This document shows positions 1-9,241 of a stretch of 64,000 nt of DNA, in pieces; the first letter of the stretch is position 1; every line of letters begins with the position of its first letter. The notes under the pieces were generated by a model that did no database searches, was not told where the DNA came from, and worked only from the letters and a program-made list of their open reading frames with translations. The stretch is from Mucilaginibacter mali (lineage in GTDB: Bacteria; Bacteroidota; Bacteroidia; Sphingobacteriales; Sphingobacteriaceae). Location: positions 992,001 to 1,056,000 of the forward strand of contig NZ_CP054139.1 of NCBI RefSeq assembly GCF_013283875.1. The letters run 5' to 3'. The position numbers and the translations under genes are program-made.

Positions 1-513
1 GCAGGGGCCTTTACATCCAGTTTATATATTGGGAAGGTTGGCCGCGATAAGCCGTTTGCGTATACGGCGCCTATTATAGCTATTATTGTAATTGTGCTGG
101 CAGTTGCGTTTTTTGGCCATGATTACAAGCATACTTTGCCAAAAACCGAAATTTTTGCCGGTAGTTTATTGTTTGCAATGGGTATGCAAAACGCTTTGGT
201 ATCTATGGTGTCCGGCTCAGTTGTACGGACGACGCACTTAACCGGAATGTTCACCGATCTTGGCATCGATCTTTCAAACGCTTTTTTATCACGCAAAAAA
301 CTGAATCCAGTTGGCAACAGGCGCATCATTTTGCGGCTTTGCATTATCACGTTTTTTTTATTGGGTGGGTTGATTGGGGGCTTTTCTTTCCTTTACCTCA
401 GTTTTTCGGCTTTTTACATCCCGGCCGGTTTATTACTTGTTGTTCTTTTCTACGATTATTTCCGCATGCGCGTTATCCTTATTCGTCATCGTTTGCGAAC
501 ACCGGCAAATTAA
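1..513 (+). CDS. DUF1275 (YoaK-type) membrane protein, 5'-truncated
   Basis: The reading frame is open from base 1 to the stop at 511-513, so the start lies outside the window and only the last 170 residues are visible. The hydrophobic segments and the signature QNALVSMVSGS followed by VRTTHLTGMFTDLGI are characteristic of DUF1275/YoaK multi-pass inner-membrane proteins, whose transport role is not established. The visible part contains about four membrane segments and ends in a basic cytoplasmic tail. The apparent GTG at 94 is inside a membrane segment and is not a real start. The next gene follows after 41 bases on the same strand. Confidence 0.85.
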   Translation, partial: AGAFTSSLYIGKVGRDKPFAYTAPIIAIIVIVLAVAFFGHDYKHTLPKTEIFAGSLLFAMGMQNALVSMVSGSVVRTTHLTGMFTDLGIDLSNAFLSRKKLNPVGNRRIILRLCIITFFLLGGLIGGFSFLYLSFSAFYIPAGLLLVVLFYDYFRMRVILIRHRLRTPAN

Positions 514-554
514 ATTGGCAAGCCTTTTGCAGCAATAGCGGCATAAACACTGCC

Positions 555-1145
555 ATGAATACACAGATCAACCTTAAAAAATTAGCGCCCTATGCTGTAG
601 CGGGCGCCGCAATTGCTGCGGGTATAACCCTATGGTCGGAGGCACAGAGTGGTTTACCTAAGGGTGCCATTGTGGTAAACAATTTTGAAATTAACAGCTA
701 TTTAGGACAATGGTATGAAATAGCCCGTTTTAATTACCGCTTTGAAAAAGGACTGCAAAACGTTACCGCCCATTATTCGCTAAACAAGAACGGAACGGTT
801 AAAGTAATTAACCGCGGCCAGGAAATATCCACCGGCCGATGGAGGGAAAGCACCGGTAAGGCCAAATTTGCCGGCGAAGAAAACATTGGTATGCTGAAAG
901 TATCGTTCTTTGGGCCGTTTTATGCGGCCTATAACGTGATAGCTATTGCCGATGACTACCAGCATGCGCTTGTGGCCGGTAAAAATTTAGATTACCTGTG
1001 GCTATTGTCCCGTGCCCCGGAAATGCCCGACGCGGTACGAAACAGCTTCCTGCAAAAAGCATGGGCCATTGGTTATGATGTGGGTAAGCTGGTATGGACC
1101 CAACAGCAGGCGGCTGATGAAATGCCGATACCAACGGTTAGCTAA
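555..1145 (+). CDS. Lipocalin family protein (Blc-like)
   Basis: This 196-residue protein has an uncleaved-looking hydrophobic N-terminus (residues 7-25) followed by a lipocalin domain. The first conserved region appears as YLGQWYEIARF and the chain ends in an aromatic-rich region with WLLSR, as in bacterial lipocalins of the Blc type that bind lipids at the envelope. Family knowledge suggests a role in membrane lipid storage or repair under stress; the ligand is unknown here. I chose the ATG at 555 because upstream in-frame codons overlap the preceding membrane-protein gene and encode unrelated aromatic sequence. It may be co-transcribed with that gene. Confidence 0.85.
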   Translation: MNTQINLKKLAPYAVAGAAIAAGITLWSEAQSGLPKGAIVVNNFEINSYLGQWYEIARFNYRFEKGLQNVTAHYSLNKNGTVKVINRGQEISTGRWRESTGKAKFAGEENIGMLKVSFFGPFYAAYNVIAIADDYQHALVAGKNLDYLWLLSRAPEMPDAVRNSFLQKAWAIGYDVGKLVWTQQQAADEMPIPTVS

Positions 1146-1161
1146 TACATTCTGCTTGCCT

Positions 1162-2652
1162 TCACTTTTTTGATGAGATTAGATCGAGCGCGAAATTTAA
1201 TTCCGTATCGGCGCCTTTTAAAATATCGTCAATTTTGGGGCTAACCGCATATTCCGGCTCAACGCCCCGGCCTTTAGTAAAGGCAAGGGCGTTTGTTGTT
1301 TTTACTAAAGGTATTTGAACCCTTATTTTAGTATGCGGTAAAACCAACCTGCCGATATTGTGCGAGGTATTGCCCTCCATCGTTCCGCCGCTTTCTTCTC
1401 CAATAAATACAGCCCGTCCGTTTCCCTTTAGAAAATTAGCCACCACAGCTGCCATAGAGCCGGATGCGCCGTTGATGAGCACATATAAATTCCCTTTGTA
1501 ATGAGTGGCATTTGGTTGCTGCTTGCCAAGCAGCGGCATATACTTGTTTTTAAGCTGGTACATCCCTGTACTTGTTTGATTGACCAGCGAATCTGCAAAA
1601 AGCAGGTCTTTGCCGTTTTCCAGGTATTCGGCCACCGGCGCGTAGCCTTTAAATTTTAGTTCGGCAGCTTCAAAGTGTTTATACGGCTTTGTTAAAAGAT
1701 AGGTCAGCAACTTTTCGCCTGTACCATCGCCACCTTCGTTATTTCTCAGATCCAGGATCAGATTTTTGGTATGCTTTAAATTTAGTGTGGTGAAAACACT
1801 ATCGTACAGAACAGTAAAGTCTTGTTTAAAACGGTTTCGATGCCATTTTAAAAAGGAGGAGATACGCAGGTAAGCAATGTCTTTTTTTAGATATTTAAAC
1901 TCCAATGGAGCCGTCAATTTTGTTCGGCTGTAGAAAAAACGCTTATAGGTCTGTTCATCAAGGCCGGTGAGTGTTGCTACCTTCTTTTTTGACCGATCAG
2001 CGATATCTGTAAATTCTACCCGGTATGCATCTGTATCTTCTACAAAAATTGGGTAATTCAGATCAAAAAGGTTTTCCTCTTCCGTCATGCTGTAATCTTC
2101 CAGATGGCGAATATTAAAAGTTTGGATATACCCGTCGGACGGGATGGTGGGCAATAAGGTATTCAGGATATCTTCAACAGGTCTTCCGTTAATGGAAAGA
2201 ATTTCCGATCCCGCAGGGATAGGACTGTTGGGTTGCGCTGACGCGAGGACGTAAAATCTTCTGTCGATAATTTTTAAGGAAAAGGGGAGGTAATGATGGG
2301 TGTTTTTTAACGAGAGATAGTAGTCTTTCGATGGTGTTGGGATCAAATGCTCATCGTTAACCCTTGCACAGGTGGTAGCTAAGAGTTTGTAAAATTCAGT
2401 TTCCGTTTCAAGATGATCTAACGATTTGAAATTGTCGTCTAAGTATTTAGTCATTATTACGCTATCTGTAAACCTGTAAAGGCTTGGATAGGTTGTCTCT
2501 AATGCTTTTCGGAGTATGGCGTAATCCTCCTGTAGCTCTTTGGTGCTGTACTTTAAAGGCTTATGTTGTGCGGTTTGGTTTTGGCAGTAACCACCAAAAA
2601 TCTTTGCTAAAAGCAGGAATATCAGTAATTGTTTTCTTATCGGATTCAGCAT
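1162..2652 (-). CDS. Secreted S41 family peptidase (tail-specific protease type)
   Basis: This 496-residue protein has an N-terminal signal peptide (hydrophobic stretch LLIFLLLAKIFGGYC). A central PDZ-like region precedes the C-terminal S41 core, visible as LILDLRNNEGGDGTG, then NGASGSMAAVVANFLKGNG carrying the probable serine nucleophile, and GEESGGTMEGN. S41 enzymes cleave unfolded or C-terminally exposed chains, usually in the periplasm. The GTG at 2664 is possible, but the ATG at 2652 gives the better signal peptide. The gene converges on the lipocalin gene (16-base gap) and diverges from the FecR gene, so it is probably unrelated to the glycan locus. Confidence 0.85.
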   Translation of the reverse strand: MLNPIRKQLLIFLLLAKIFGGYCQNQTAQHKPLKYSTKELQEDYAILRKALETTYPSLYRFTDSVIMTKYLDDNFKSLDHLETETEFYKLLATTCARVNDEHLIPTPSKDYYLSLKNTHHYLPFSLKIIDRRFYVLASAQPNSPIPAGSEILSINGRPVEDILNTLLPTIPSDGYIQTFNIRHLEDYSMTEEENLFDLNYPIFVEDTDAYRVEFTDIADRSKKKVATLTGLDEQTYKRFFYSRTKLTAPLEFKYLKKDIAYLRISSFLKWHRNRFKQDFTVLYDSVFTTLNLKHTKNLILDLRNNEGGDGTGEKLLTYLLTKPYKHFEAAELKFKGYAPVAEYLENGKDLLFADSLVNQTSTGMYQLKNKYMPLLGKQQPNATHYKGNLYVLINGASGSMAAVVANFLKGNGRAVFIGEESGGTMEGNTSHNIGRLVLPHTKIRVQIPLVKTTNALAFTKGRGVEPEYAVSPKIDDILKGADTELNFALDLISSKK

Positions 2653-2824
2653 AGTAAATATCACTTCTTAGATACACTGAAAACTGGGCGCAGGAAAATA
2701 CGTTACAGGAAATCTGAAAATTATTCGGCTTTTATAGGGACAGCAGCTATTTTAAACTCATGCTGCGGCGCTGGAAATAAAAAGATCACATTTTTTTAAA
2801 ATTATTTTAATACCCGATACCCGA

Positions 2825-2853
2825 TTGACTTTCCTGATGTGTCTATATGTTTA
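2825..2853 (+). promoter_or_regulatory. Putative Bacteroidota-type promoter for PUL 1
   Basis: TTG at 2825-2827 is followed after 18 bases by TATGTTTA at 2846-2853, a 7 of 8 match to TAnnTTTG. The inferred transcription start lies near 2860, giving a leader of about 20 bases before the FecR start at 2880. The spacing fits the known sigma-ABfr consensus, but no transcript data support it. Confidence 0.4.
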
Positions 2854-2879
2854 AATAGGCAAACATCCTATCGCAACCA

Positions 2880-4031
2880 ATGAGCAAGAAAGAAGCCCGC
2901 GACCTTATTCATAAGTTTAAAAACAAGCAAGCCACGCCCGAAGAGGAAGAGAAGCTGAGATACTGGCTGCATTATTTAAACGAGGATAAACCAACCGACC
3001 TGACAGGGGAAGAGTTAGACCGCGCCGAAGATGACATCTGGGATAAACTGCAATTTGCGGAAGCACACAGGCGTTCCATCATTCGCCCATGGATGGCAGC
3101 TGCCGCGGCTGTGTTGGTAATGTTTAGCGTTGCCGGCTATTTTTATATGGGGCGTAACGATAATGTTCCCGCTAAATCACAGATCGCTACCGTCAAAGCC
3201 ATCGTCCCCGGCGGAAATAATGCCGTGCTTACCCTGGCCGGGGGCAAAAAGATCATCCTGAACAATGCTGCCGAAGGCGACCTGGTGAAGCAATCGGGCA
3301 TAACTATCCGCAAAACCTCAGCCGGGCAAATTGTATACGATGTAAGCGGCGGTGATAACACGGATACCGAAGCCCCCATCACCTACAATACCATCGAAAC
3401 CCCCATTGGCGGCCAATATCAGGTAAAACTGGCCGATGGCAGTATGGTATGGCTTAACGCGGCCACTAAACTGCGTTTCCCAACTCGATTTGTGGGCACC
3501 GAACGCCGGGTGGAATTATCTGGCGAGGGCTATTTTGAGGTGGCCCATAATAAGGACATGCCTTTTAAGGTGCAATCAAGCAGGCAGGAGGTAACCGTGT
3601 TGGGTACCCACTTTGATATTTCTACTTACGATGATGAACCCGAGGTGCGCACCGTGCTGTTGCAGGGTTCGGTAAGAGTAAGCCTGCTGAATAAGGATAC
3701 TAAACCGGCGTTGCTGAAGCCCGGTCAGCAGGCTATGCTGGCGGCAAATGGCATAAATGTAAGCACTGCCGATACTACCGTAGCCGTAGCCTGGAAGAAC
3801 GGCAACTTCCGCTTTGATGACGAGAAACTGGAAAGCGTAATGCGCAAGGTGGCCCGCTGGTATAATGTAACCGTGGTGTTTGATAATGAAAAGCTAAAAA
3901 CCGAAACCTTTAACGGCGTGATCCAACGCTTCGCTAAGGTATCCGACCTGCTGAAAATGTTGGAAGCGGTAGGCAAGGTGAAGTTTAAGGTAGAGGGCAA
4001 CCGGATCCATGTAATGAAGAAGATCAATTGA
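2880..4031 (+). CDS. FecR-family anti-sigma factor
   Basis: This 383-residue single-pass inner-membrane regulator has a charged cytoplasmic N-terminus (about 1-67) that would bind an ECF sigma factor, and a membrane segment at about 70-90. Its periplasmic FecR domain (about 165-270) contains the typical IETPIGGQYQVKLADGS and VELSGEGYFEVAHN stretches. A C-terminal DUF4974/STN-like domain (about 305-380) follows. In this family the periplasmic part contacts the STN domain of the cognate SusC transporter, which here is the next gene. It would hold the sigma factor inactive until substrate binds. No sigma gene lies directly upstream, which is unusual; the only candidate is at 21692-22267. Confidence 0.93.
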   Translation: MSKKEARDLIHKFKNKQATPEEEEKLRYWLHYLNEDKPTDLTGEELDRAEDDIWDKLQFAEAHRRSIIRPWMAAAAAVLVMFSVAGYFYMGRNDNVPAKSQIATVKAIVPGGNNAVLTLAGGKKIILNNAAEGDLVKQSGITIRKTSAGQIVYDVSGGDNTDTEAPITYNTIETPIGGQYQVKLADGSMVWLNAATKLRFPTRFVGTERRVELSGEGYFEVAHNKDMPFKVQSSRQEVTVLGTHFDISTYDDEPEVRTVLLQGSVRVSLLNKDTKPALLKPGQQAMLAANGINVSTADTTVAVAWKNGNFRFDDEKLESVMRKVARWYNVTVVFDNEKLKTETFNGVIQRFAKVSDLLKMLEAVGKVKFKVEGNRIHVMKKIN

Positions 4032-4121
4032 ACCAATTTATAATAACCAATAAACCAACATGATGAAGACACAGAACACATCTTAGCCCGGGCCCCCGAC
4101 AAAAGGTTATCAAGATAAAAA

Positions 4122-4150
4122 GATCAGGAACACTGGTACTGTTCCTGATC
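4122..4150 (+). other. Perfect 11-bp hairpin between fecR and susC genes
   Basis: GATCAGGAACA (4122-4132) and TGTTCCTGATC (4140-4150) form an 11-bp perfect stem with a 7-base loop. No T-tract follows, so it is not a standard terminator. It lies in the 179-base FecR-SusC gap and could act as a 3' end stabiliser for fecR RNA, a processing site, or part of a leader controlling susC. The same bases also read as a hydrophobic peptide, so the hairpin may be incidental. Confidence 0.4.
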
Positions 4151-4210
4151 GCAATAGCTGGATAAACCTGTATCGTATTGACAAGATTTTCAATTTAAAC
4201 AGCTTATCAA

Positions 4211-7200
4211 ATGTATAAATTTTTTACAGATCATTTTTGTAATCCACCCGGCTATATCCGAAAATTCACCCTGATTATGAAACTTATAGCCCTATTCATA
4301 TTCACCGCGCTAATGCAGGTGCAGGCCACCGGGCTGGCCCAGCAGATCACGCTTAATAAAAACTCGGTCAACCTGAAGGATATCTTCCTCGAGATCAACA
4401 AGCAAACCGGGTACAACGTGCTGTGGTCGTCAAAGGAAGTTGGCGAAAAGGTTGAGGATGTTCACTTTAAGAACACACCGCTGGCCAAAGCCTTAGACTA
4501 TATGCTAAAGGACATGCCTTTTACCTACACCATCCAGGACAAAACCGTTTTAATAAAGGAAAAGGAGCAGGTGGTAACCACTGTTGAGCAACCTGCCGTA
4601 ATGCTGAGGAAAATTACGGGTAAGGTAGTTGACGAAAGCGGCAAGCCATTGCCCGGCGCTTCAATTACGGTTAAGGGCACCACAAGGGGCACCGTCTCTA
4701 AACCCGATGGCTCATTCACGCTTGATGTAAACGCAGGCGAGGTGCTTACCATATCGTTCGTCGGTTATATCCCTGCCGATGTAACCATTGCCGAACAAAC
4801 TTCGCTAAACATCGTGCTGAAGGAAAGCGTAAATACGATTAACCAGGCGGTTGTAGTAACGGCGCTGGGTATTAAAAAGCAGGCAAAATCGCTGGCTTAT
4901 AATGTGCAGGAGGTTAATGGCGATGAACTGACCAAAGTAAAAGACGCCAACTTTGTAAACAGCCTTGCCGGCAAGGTAGCCGGCGTTACCATCAATGCCA
5001 GTTCTACCGGTGTTGGCGGCAGCGACCGTGTGGTAATGCGCGGTACCAAATCCATATCGGGCAATAACAATGCCCTGTATGTGGTTGACGGTATCCCGAT
5101 GCCATCGCTGAGCAGCACGCAGCCTACCGATATTTTTACCGGTATGGGCCAAACCGGCGATGGTATCTCCAGCATCAACCCCGAAGATATCGAAGCGGTA
5201 TCGGTACTGAGCGGTCCATCGGCAGCGGCGCTTTATGGCAGCGACGCGGCTAACGGTGTCATCATGATCACTACCAAAAGGGGAAGCAAGGATGCCACGC
5301 GGTTGACCGTTGGTAACTCATCCGAGTTCTCATCGCCATTTGTGATGCCGAAGTTTCAGAACACTTATGGTTCCGATCCGGGCAACTATTACAGCTGGGG
5401 TTCAAAACTAACTACGCCAAGCACCTATCAGCCAAAGGATTTCTTTCAGACAGGCCTGAATATCACCAATAACTTCAGCCTTTCTACCGGGAACGAGAAG
5501 AACCAAACCTACCTGTCGTTCGCTTCGGTAAACGCGCATGGTATTATCCCTAACAATAACTTCGACCGGTACAATTTCAATATCCGCAACACCACAAAGT
5601 TTTTAAACGATAAACTGGAGATGGATCTTGGGGCGATATATGTAAACACCCGCGAGCAGAACATGCTGGCAGAGGGCCAATACTTTAACCCGCTGATCCC
5701 GATCTACCTGTTCCCGCGCGGCGAGGATATCACCAAATATCAAACCTACGAACGTTACGACCCGACCCGCAACTTTAAAACACAGTATTGGCCTTATGGC
5801 GATCTGGGTTACCAGATGCAAAACCCGTACTGGATCATCAACCGGGATATGTTTGTGAACAGCAAGGAGCGCTACCAACTGAGCGGATCGTTTAAATACA
5901 CCATTAACGATTGGATGAACGTAGTGGCCCGCGCCCGTACCGACAGGAATACATCAGACAATAACCGCGATTATTACGCTTCTACATCGGGCCTTTTCGC
6001 CGGTCCGGCAGGTGCGTATTATAACTACAACTATGTAACTAACCAGGTTTATACCGACGCGTTGCTGAACATTAATAAATACATCCAGGATTTTAACATC
6101 ACGGCCAACTTAGGCGCCAGCTTGCAGGATGTGGTTTACAAAAACTCAAACTTTGGCGGCAACCTGCAAAGTGTGCCCAACCTATTCAACTATAACAACC
6201 TAAACCTTACACAAGCCCAAACATCGCAAAATGGTTACCATGACCAGGCGCAGAGCGTGTTTGCCAGTACCCAGGTAGGATGGAGGAGCGAGATCTACCT
6301 GAATGCTTCAGCCCGTACCGACTGGGTTTCTGCATTGGCCAATGCCAATAATAGCAGGTCTATCTTTTACCCATCGGTAGGTTTATCAGCCGTAGTATCC
6401 GATCTGCTGAAGATGAACTCGAAAACGCTTTCATTTCTGAAGGCACGGCTTTCTTACAGCGAGGTGGGTAACGCGCCGCAGCGCTTTATTTCTAACGGTA
6501 CCTACCCGGTTATTAACGGTTATTCGCAAACCAGTACATTTTTATCGGCAGATATCCAGCCCGAAAGGACCAAATCGCTGGAGGCTGGTTTAAATATGAT
6601 GCTTTGGAAAGGTAAGGTAAAATTGGATGTAACCGCCTATAAATCATCTACCTACAACCAGTTGTTCAATCCAACGCTGTCAACAAGTTCGGGCTTTACC
6701 AACCTTTATGTAAACGCGGGGCAGATAGACAACAAAGGTTTGGAAATTTCGGCCGCCGTAAACCAAAACATCGGCCCGGTAAAATGGACTTCGAACGTGG
6801 TATTCTCGCTGAACAGGAACAAGATCGTGAAACTGCTGCCTGCCTATACCGACCCGCAAACCGGCGAGAGAGTATCGCAGGATAGTTTGGATCTGGGTGG
6901 CGCGGCCAGTTATAAAATGATATTGCGTCCCGGTGGTGCTATGGGCGATGTTTATGTAAACACGCTTAAAACCGACGAGCATGGTTACATCGCGGTTAAC
7001 CTGGCATCGCAGGCGGTAACGGCCAATCCAACAAAATTTGTAAAGGCCGGCAATGCAAACCCCGATTATAACATCGGCTTCCGCAATAGCTTCACCTATA
7101 AAAACTTCGATATCGGTTTCCTGGTATCGGCCAGGATAGGCGGCGTAGGCGTATCGGTAACGCAGGCCGCTATGGACGCGTTCGGCGTATCGCAGGTATC

Positions 7201-7558
7201 GGCTGATGCCCGTGATAATAACGGCGCGCTGGTGAACGGCTACCGTATCCCGGCACAGCAGTATTACCAAACCATTGGCGGCGGTACAGCAGGTATAGGC
7301 TCCATGTATGTTTATAGCGCTACCAACGTAAGGCTGGGCGAGGCCACCATCGGCTGGAATGTGCCCATCACTAAATATGTGAAGTTTGTGAAGAACCTAA
7401 ACATATCCGCCGTTGGCCGTAACCTGTTCATGTTCTACAATAAGGCGCCGTTTGATCCGGAATCGACCGCGAATACAGGCACTTACTTCCAGGGCATCGA
7501 CTATTTTATGCAGCCAAGTTTGCGCACCATAGGTTTTTCAGTAAAGGTTAGTTTATAA
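4211..7558 (+). CDS. SusC/RagA-family TonB-dependent outer-membrane transporter with STN domain
   Basis: This 1115-residue outer-membrane channel imports oligosaccharides together with the adjacent SusD partner. An extended N-terminus with a hydrophobic signal (about 22-40) is followed by an STN domain (about 45-115), a carboxypeptidase-regulatory-like Ig domain (about 133-205, ITGKVVDESGKPLPGASI), a plug domain (about 220-350, with SGPSAAALYGSDAANGVIMITTK split by a short turn) and a beta-barrel ending in aromatic FSVKVSL. The STN domain marks it as a signalling transporter that reports to a FecR protein, consistent with the upstream gene. An internal ATG at 4277 is possible, but the long N-terminal extension is common in Sphingobacteriaceae homologues. 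The SusD gene follows after 18 bases. Confidence 0.95.
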   Translation: MYKFFTDHFCNPPGYIRKFTLIMKLIALFIFTALMQVQATGLAQQITLNKNSVNLKDIFLEINKQTGYNVLWSSKEVGEKVEDVHFKNTPLAKALDYMLKDMPFTYTIQDKTVLIKEKEQVVTTVEQPAVMLRKITGKVVDESGKPLPGASITVKGTTRGTVSKPDGSFTLDVNAGEVLTISFVGYIPADVTIAEQTSLNIVLKESVNTINQAVVVTALGIKKQAKSLAYNVQEVNGDELTKVKDANFVNSLAGKVAGVTINASSTGVGGSDRVVMRGTKSISGNNNALYVVDGIPMPSLSSTQPTDIFTGMGQTGDGISSINPEDIEAVSVLSGPSAAALYGSDAANGVIMITTKRGSKDATRLTVGNSSEFSSPFVMPKFQNTYGSDPGNYYSWGSKLTTPSTYQPKDFFQTGLNITNNFSLSTGNEKNQTYLSFASVNAHGIIPNNNFDRYNFNIRNTTKFLNDKLEMDLGAIYVNTREQNMLAEGQYFNPLIPIYLFPRGEDITKYQTYERYDPTRNFKTQYWPYGDLGYQMQNPYWIINRDMFVNSKERYQLSGSFKYTINDWMNVVARARTDRNTSDNNRDYYASTSGLFAGPAGAYYNYNYVTNQVYTDALLNINKYIQDFNITANLGASLQDVVYKNSNFGGNLQSVPNLFNYNNLNLTQAQTSQNGYHDQAQSVFASTQVGWRSEIYLNASARTDWVSALANANNSRSIFYPSVGLSAVVSDLLKMNSKTLSFLKARLSYSEVGNAPQRFISNGTYPVINGYSQTSTFLSADIQPERTKSLEAGLNMMLWKGKVKLDVTAYKSSTYNQLFNPTLSTSSGFTNLYVNAGQIDNKGLEISAAVNQNIGPVKWTSNVVFSLNRNKIVKLLPAYTDPQTGERVSQDSLDLGGAASYKMILRPGGAMGDVYVNTLKTDEHGYIAVNLASQAVTANPTKFVKAGNANPDYNIGFRNSFTYKNFDIGFLVSARIGGVGVSVTQAAMDAFGVSQVSADARDNNGALVNGYRIPAQQYYQTIGGGTAGIGSMYVYSATNVRLGEATIGWNVPITKYVKFVKNLNISAVGRNLFMFYNKAPFDPESTANTGTYFQGIDYFMQPSLRTIGFSVKVSL

Positions 7559-7576
7559 TATTAAAGTATACAGATA

Positions 7577-9202
7577 ATGAGAACGAAAAAATATTTTACA
7601 CTCAACAAGCGGTTGCCAGGGATGGCGCTTCTTGCCATGCTGATACTGGTAACAAGTTGTACAAAAAAATTTAACGAGTATAATACAAATCAATACCAGG
7701 CAACATCCGCCATGCTGGATGAGGACAACCTTTCTACAGGTACCTTTTTTGTACAGATGGAAAAAAATGTATTCCCCATTGCCCAGCAACCGTCATTTGG
7801 CGATGAGATTTACCAGGAGGTGCAAAACCTGGCCGGTGATGTTTACTCGGGTTATATGGGTGCCAGCAACAACTGGTTTTCAGGCGCCAACAATACCACA
7901 TATGCACTGATCCCTGATTGGTATAACCAGGGTTTTAACCGCGGTTTTGTAGGTATAATGCCTGCATGGAATGCCATTAAAAAAGCAGCCGCTACAGTCA
8001 ATCCGCCGGCTTATGCCGTGGCTACCATTGTTAAGGTAGAGGGCATGCACCGCGTTACCGATATGTACGGGCCGCTGCCTTACATTAACTTTGGCAACGG
8101 CGCGCTGCAAAACAAATACGATGCGCAAAAGGACATCTACTACAAGTTTTTTGATGAACTGGATGGCGCGATAGCAACCCTTACCGATTTTAACAGTAAG
8201 AACCCCAGCGCAACCGTAATGGCTACTTACGATTTTATTTACGGCGGCAACGTGGTAAAATGGATCAAGTTTGCCAACTCGCTGAAACTACGTTTAGCCA
8301 TGCGCCTGGCTTATGCCGACCCAACCAAAGCGCAATCGGTAGCCGAATCGGCAGTGAGCCACCCGATTGGGGTAATGACCGATGCATCAGATATCGCGCA
8401 GCTGCAACATACCAGTAATTTGGTGTATAACCACCCGCTGTATATCATCACCTATAATTTTACCGATATAAAGATGGGCGCAACAATGGAAACCTACCTG
8501 AATGGTTATAAAGACCCGCGCATCTCTAAGTATTTTATGACAGCGACGGATGGTTTGTACCACGGTGTACGTAACGGCATCACCATTACTAATAAAGCCG
8601 ATTATGCCAACGGGCCGTTCTCGGCTATTAACGTAGCGGCCACAACGCCTATCGTTTGGTTTAACCCTGCCGAAGCTTACTTCCTGCGTGCCGAGGGCGC
8701 TTTGCGTGGCTGGGCCATGGGCAGCGATGCGAAGACGCTTTACGAAACCGGTGTTCGTACCTCATACACCGTAGCCGGCGTAACTACTGCGGCCGATACT
8801 TACCTGGCAGATGCGACCAGCGTGCAGGCGGCCTATACCGACTCTAAAAACGCCGGCAACAGCGTGGCCAGCAATAGCACGCTGTTGAGCAAGATCACCA
8901 TTAAGTACGATGCTACCGCCACAATGGAAACCAATCTGGAGCGTATCATCACCCAAAAATATTTGGCGATGTTCCCCGACGGGCAGGAAGCATGGAGCGA
9001 ATTTAGGCGCACCGGCTACCCTAAGGTTTTCCCGGTAGTGGTGAATAGCAGCGGTGGCGTGATCAGCAGTACTACGCAGATCCGTCGCCTACCGTTCCCA
9101 AGTACCGAATACCAGAACAACTCGGCAGGTGTGGCCGGTGCCATCACCCAACTGGGCGGTGCGGATAACGGCAACACCAAATTATGGTGGGATAAGAAAT
9201 AA
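7577..9202 (+). CDS. SusD/RagB-family surface glycan-binding lipoprotein
   Basis: This 541-residue lipoprotein has a signal peptide ending in the lipobox LVTSC (Cys about 28). The mature chain shows SusD features: TPR-rich alpha-helical regions, MHRVTDMYGPLPY near residue 155-168, and a C-terminal region with EAWSEFRRTGYPKVFP. That arrangement resembles the SusD-like_2 subgroup. It would cap the SusC channel at the cell surface and bind the glycan. It sits 18 bases after susC and 39 bases before the GH18 gene, so it is almost certainly co-transcribed with both. Confidence 0.94.
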   Translation: MRTKKYFTLNKRLPGMALLAMLILVTSCTKKFNEYNTNQYQATSAMLDEDNLSTGTFFVQMEKNVFPIAQQPSFGDEIYQEVQNLAGDVYSGYMGASNNWFSGANNTTYALIPDWYNQGFNRGFVGIMPAWNAIKKAAATVNPPAYAVATIVKVEGMHRVTDMYGPLPYINFGNGALQNKYDAQKDIYYKFFDELDGAIATLTDFNSKNPSATVMATYDFIYGGNVVKWIKFANSLKLRLAMRLAYADPTKAQSVAESAVSHPIGVMTDASDIAQLQHTSNLVYNHPLYIITYNFTDIKMGATMETYLNGYKDPRISKYFMTATDGLYHGVRNGITITNKADYANGPFSAINVAATTPIVWFNPAEAYFLRAEGALRGWAMGSDAKTLYETGVRTSYTVAGVTTAADTYLADATSVQAAYTDSKNAGNSVASNSTLLSKITIKYDATATMETNLERIITQKYLAMFPDGQEAWSEFRRTGYPKVFPVVVNSSGGVISSTTQIRRLPFPSTEYQNNSAGVAGAITQLGGADNGNTKLWWDKK

Positions 9203-9241
9203 CACAGACACATGTTTTTACACTCATATAAAAAACAGCGT

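Noticed and set aside
339..554. N-terminal extension of the lipocalin
   Set aside because: It overlaps the DUF1275 gene in another frame and reads as aromatic-rich noise.
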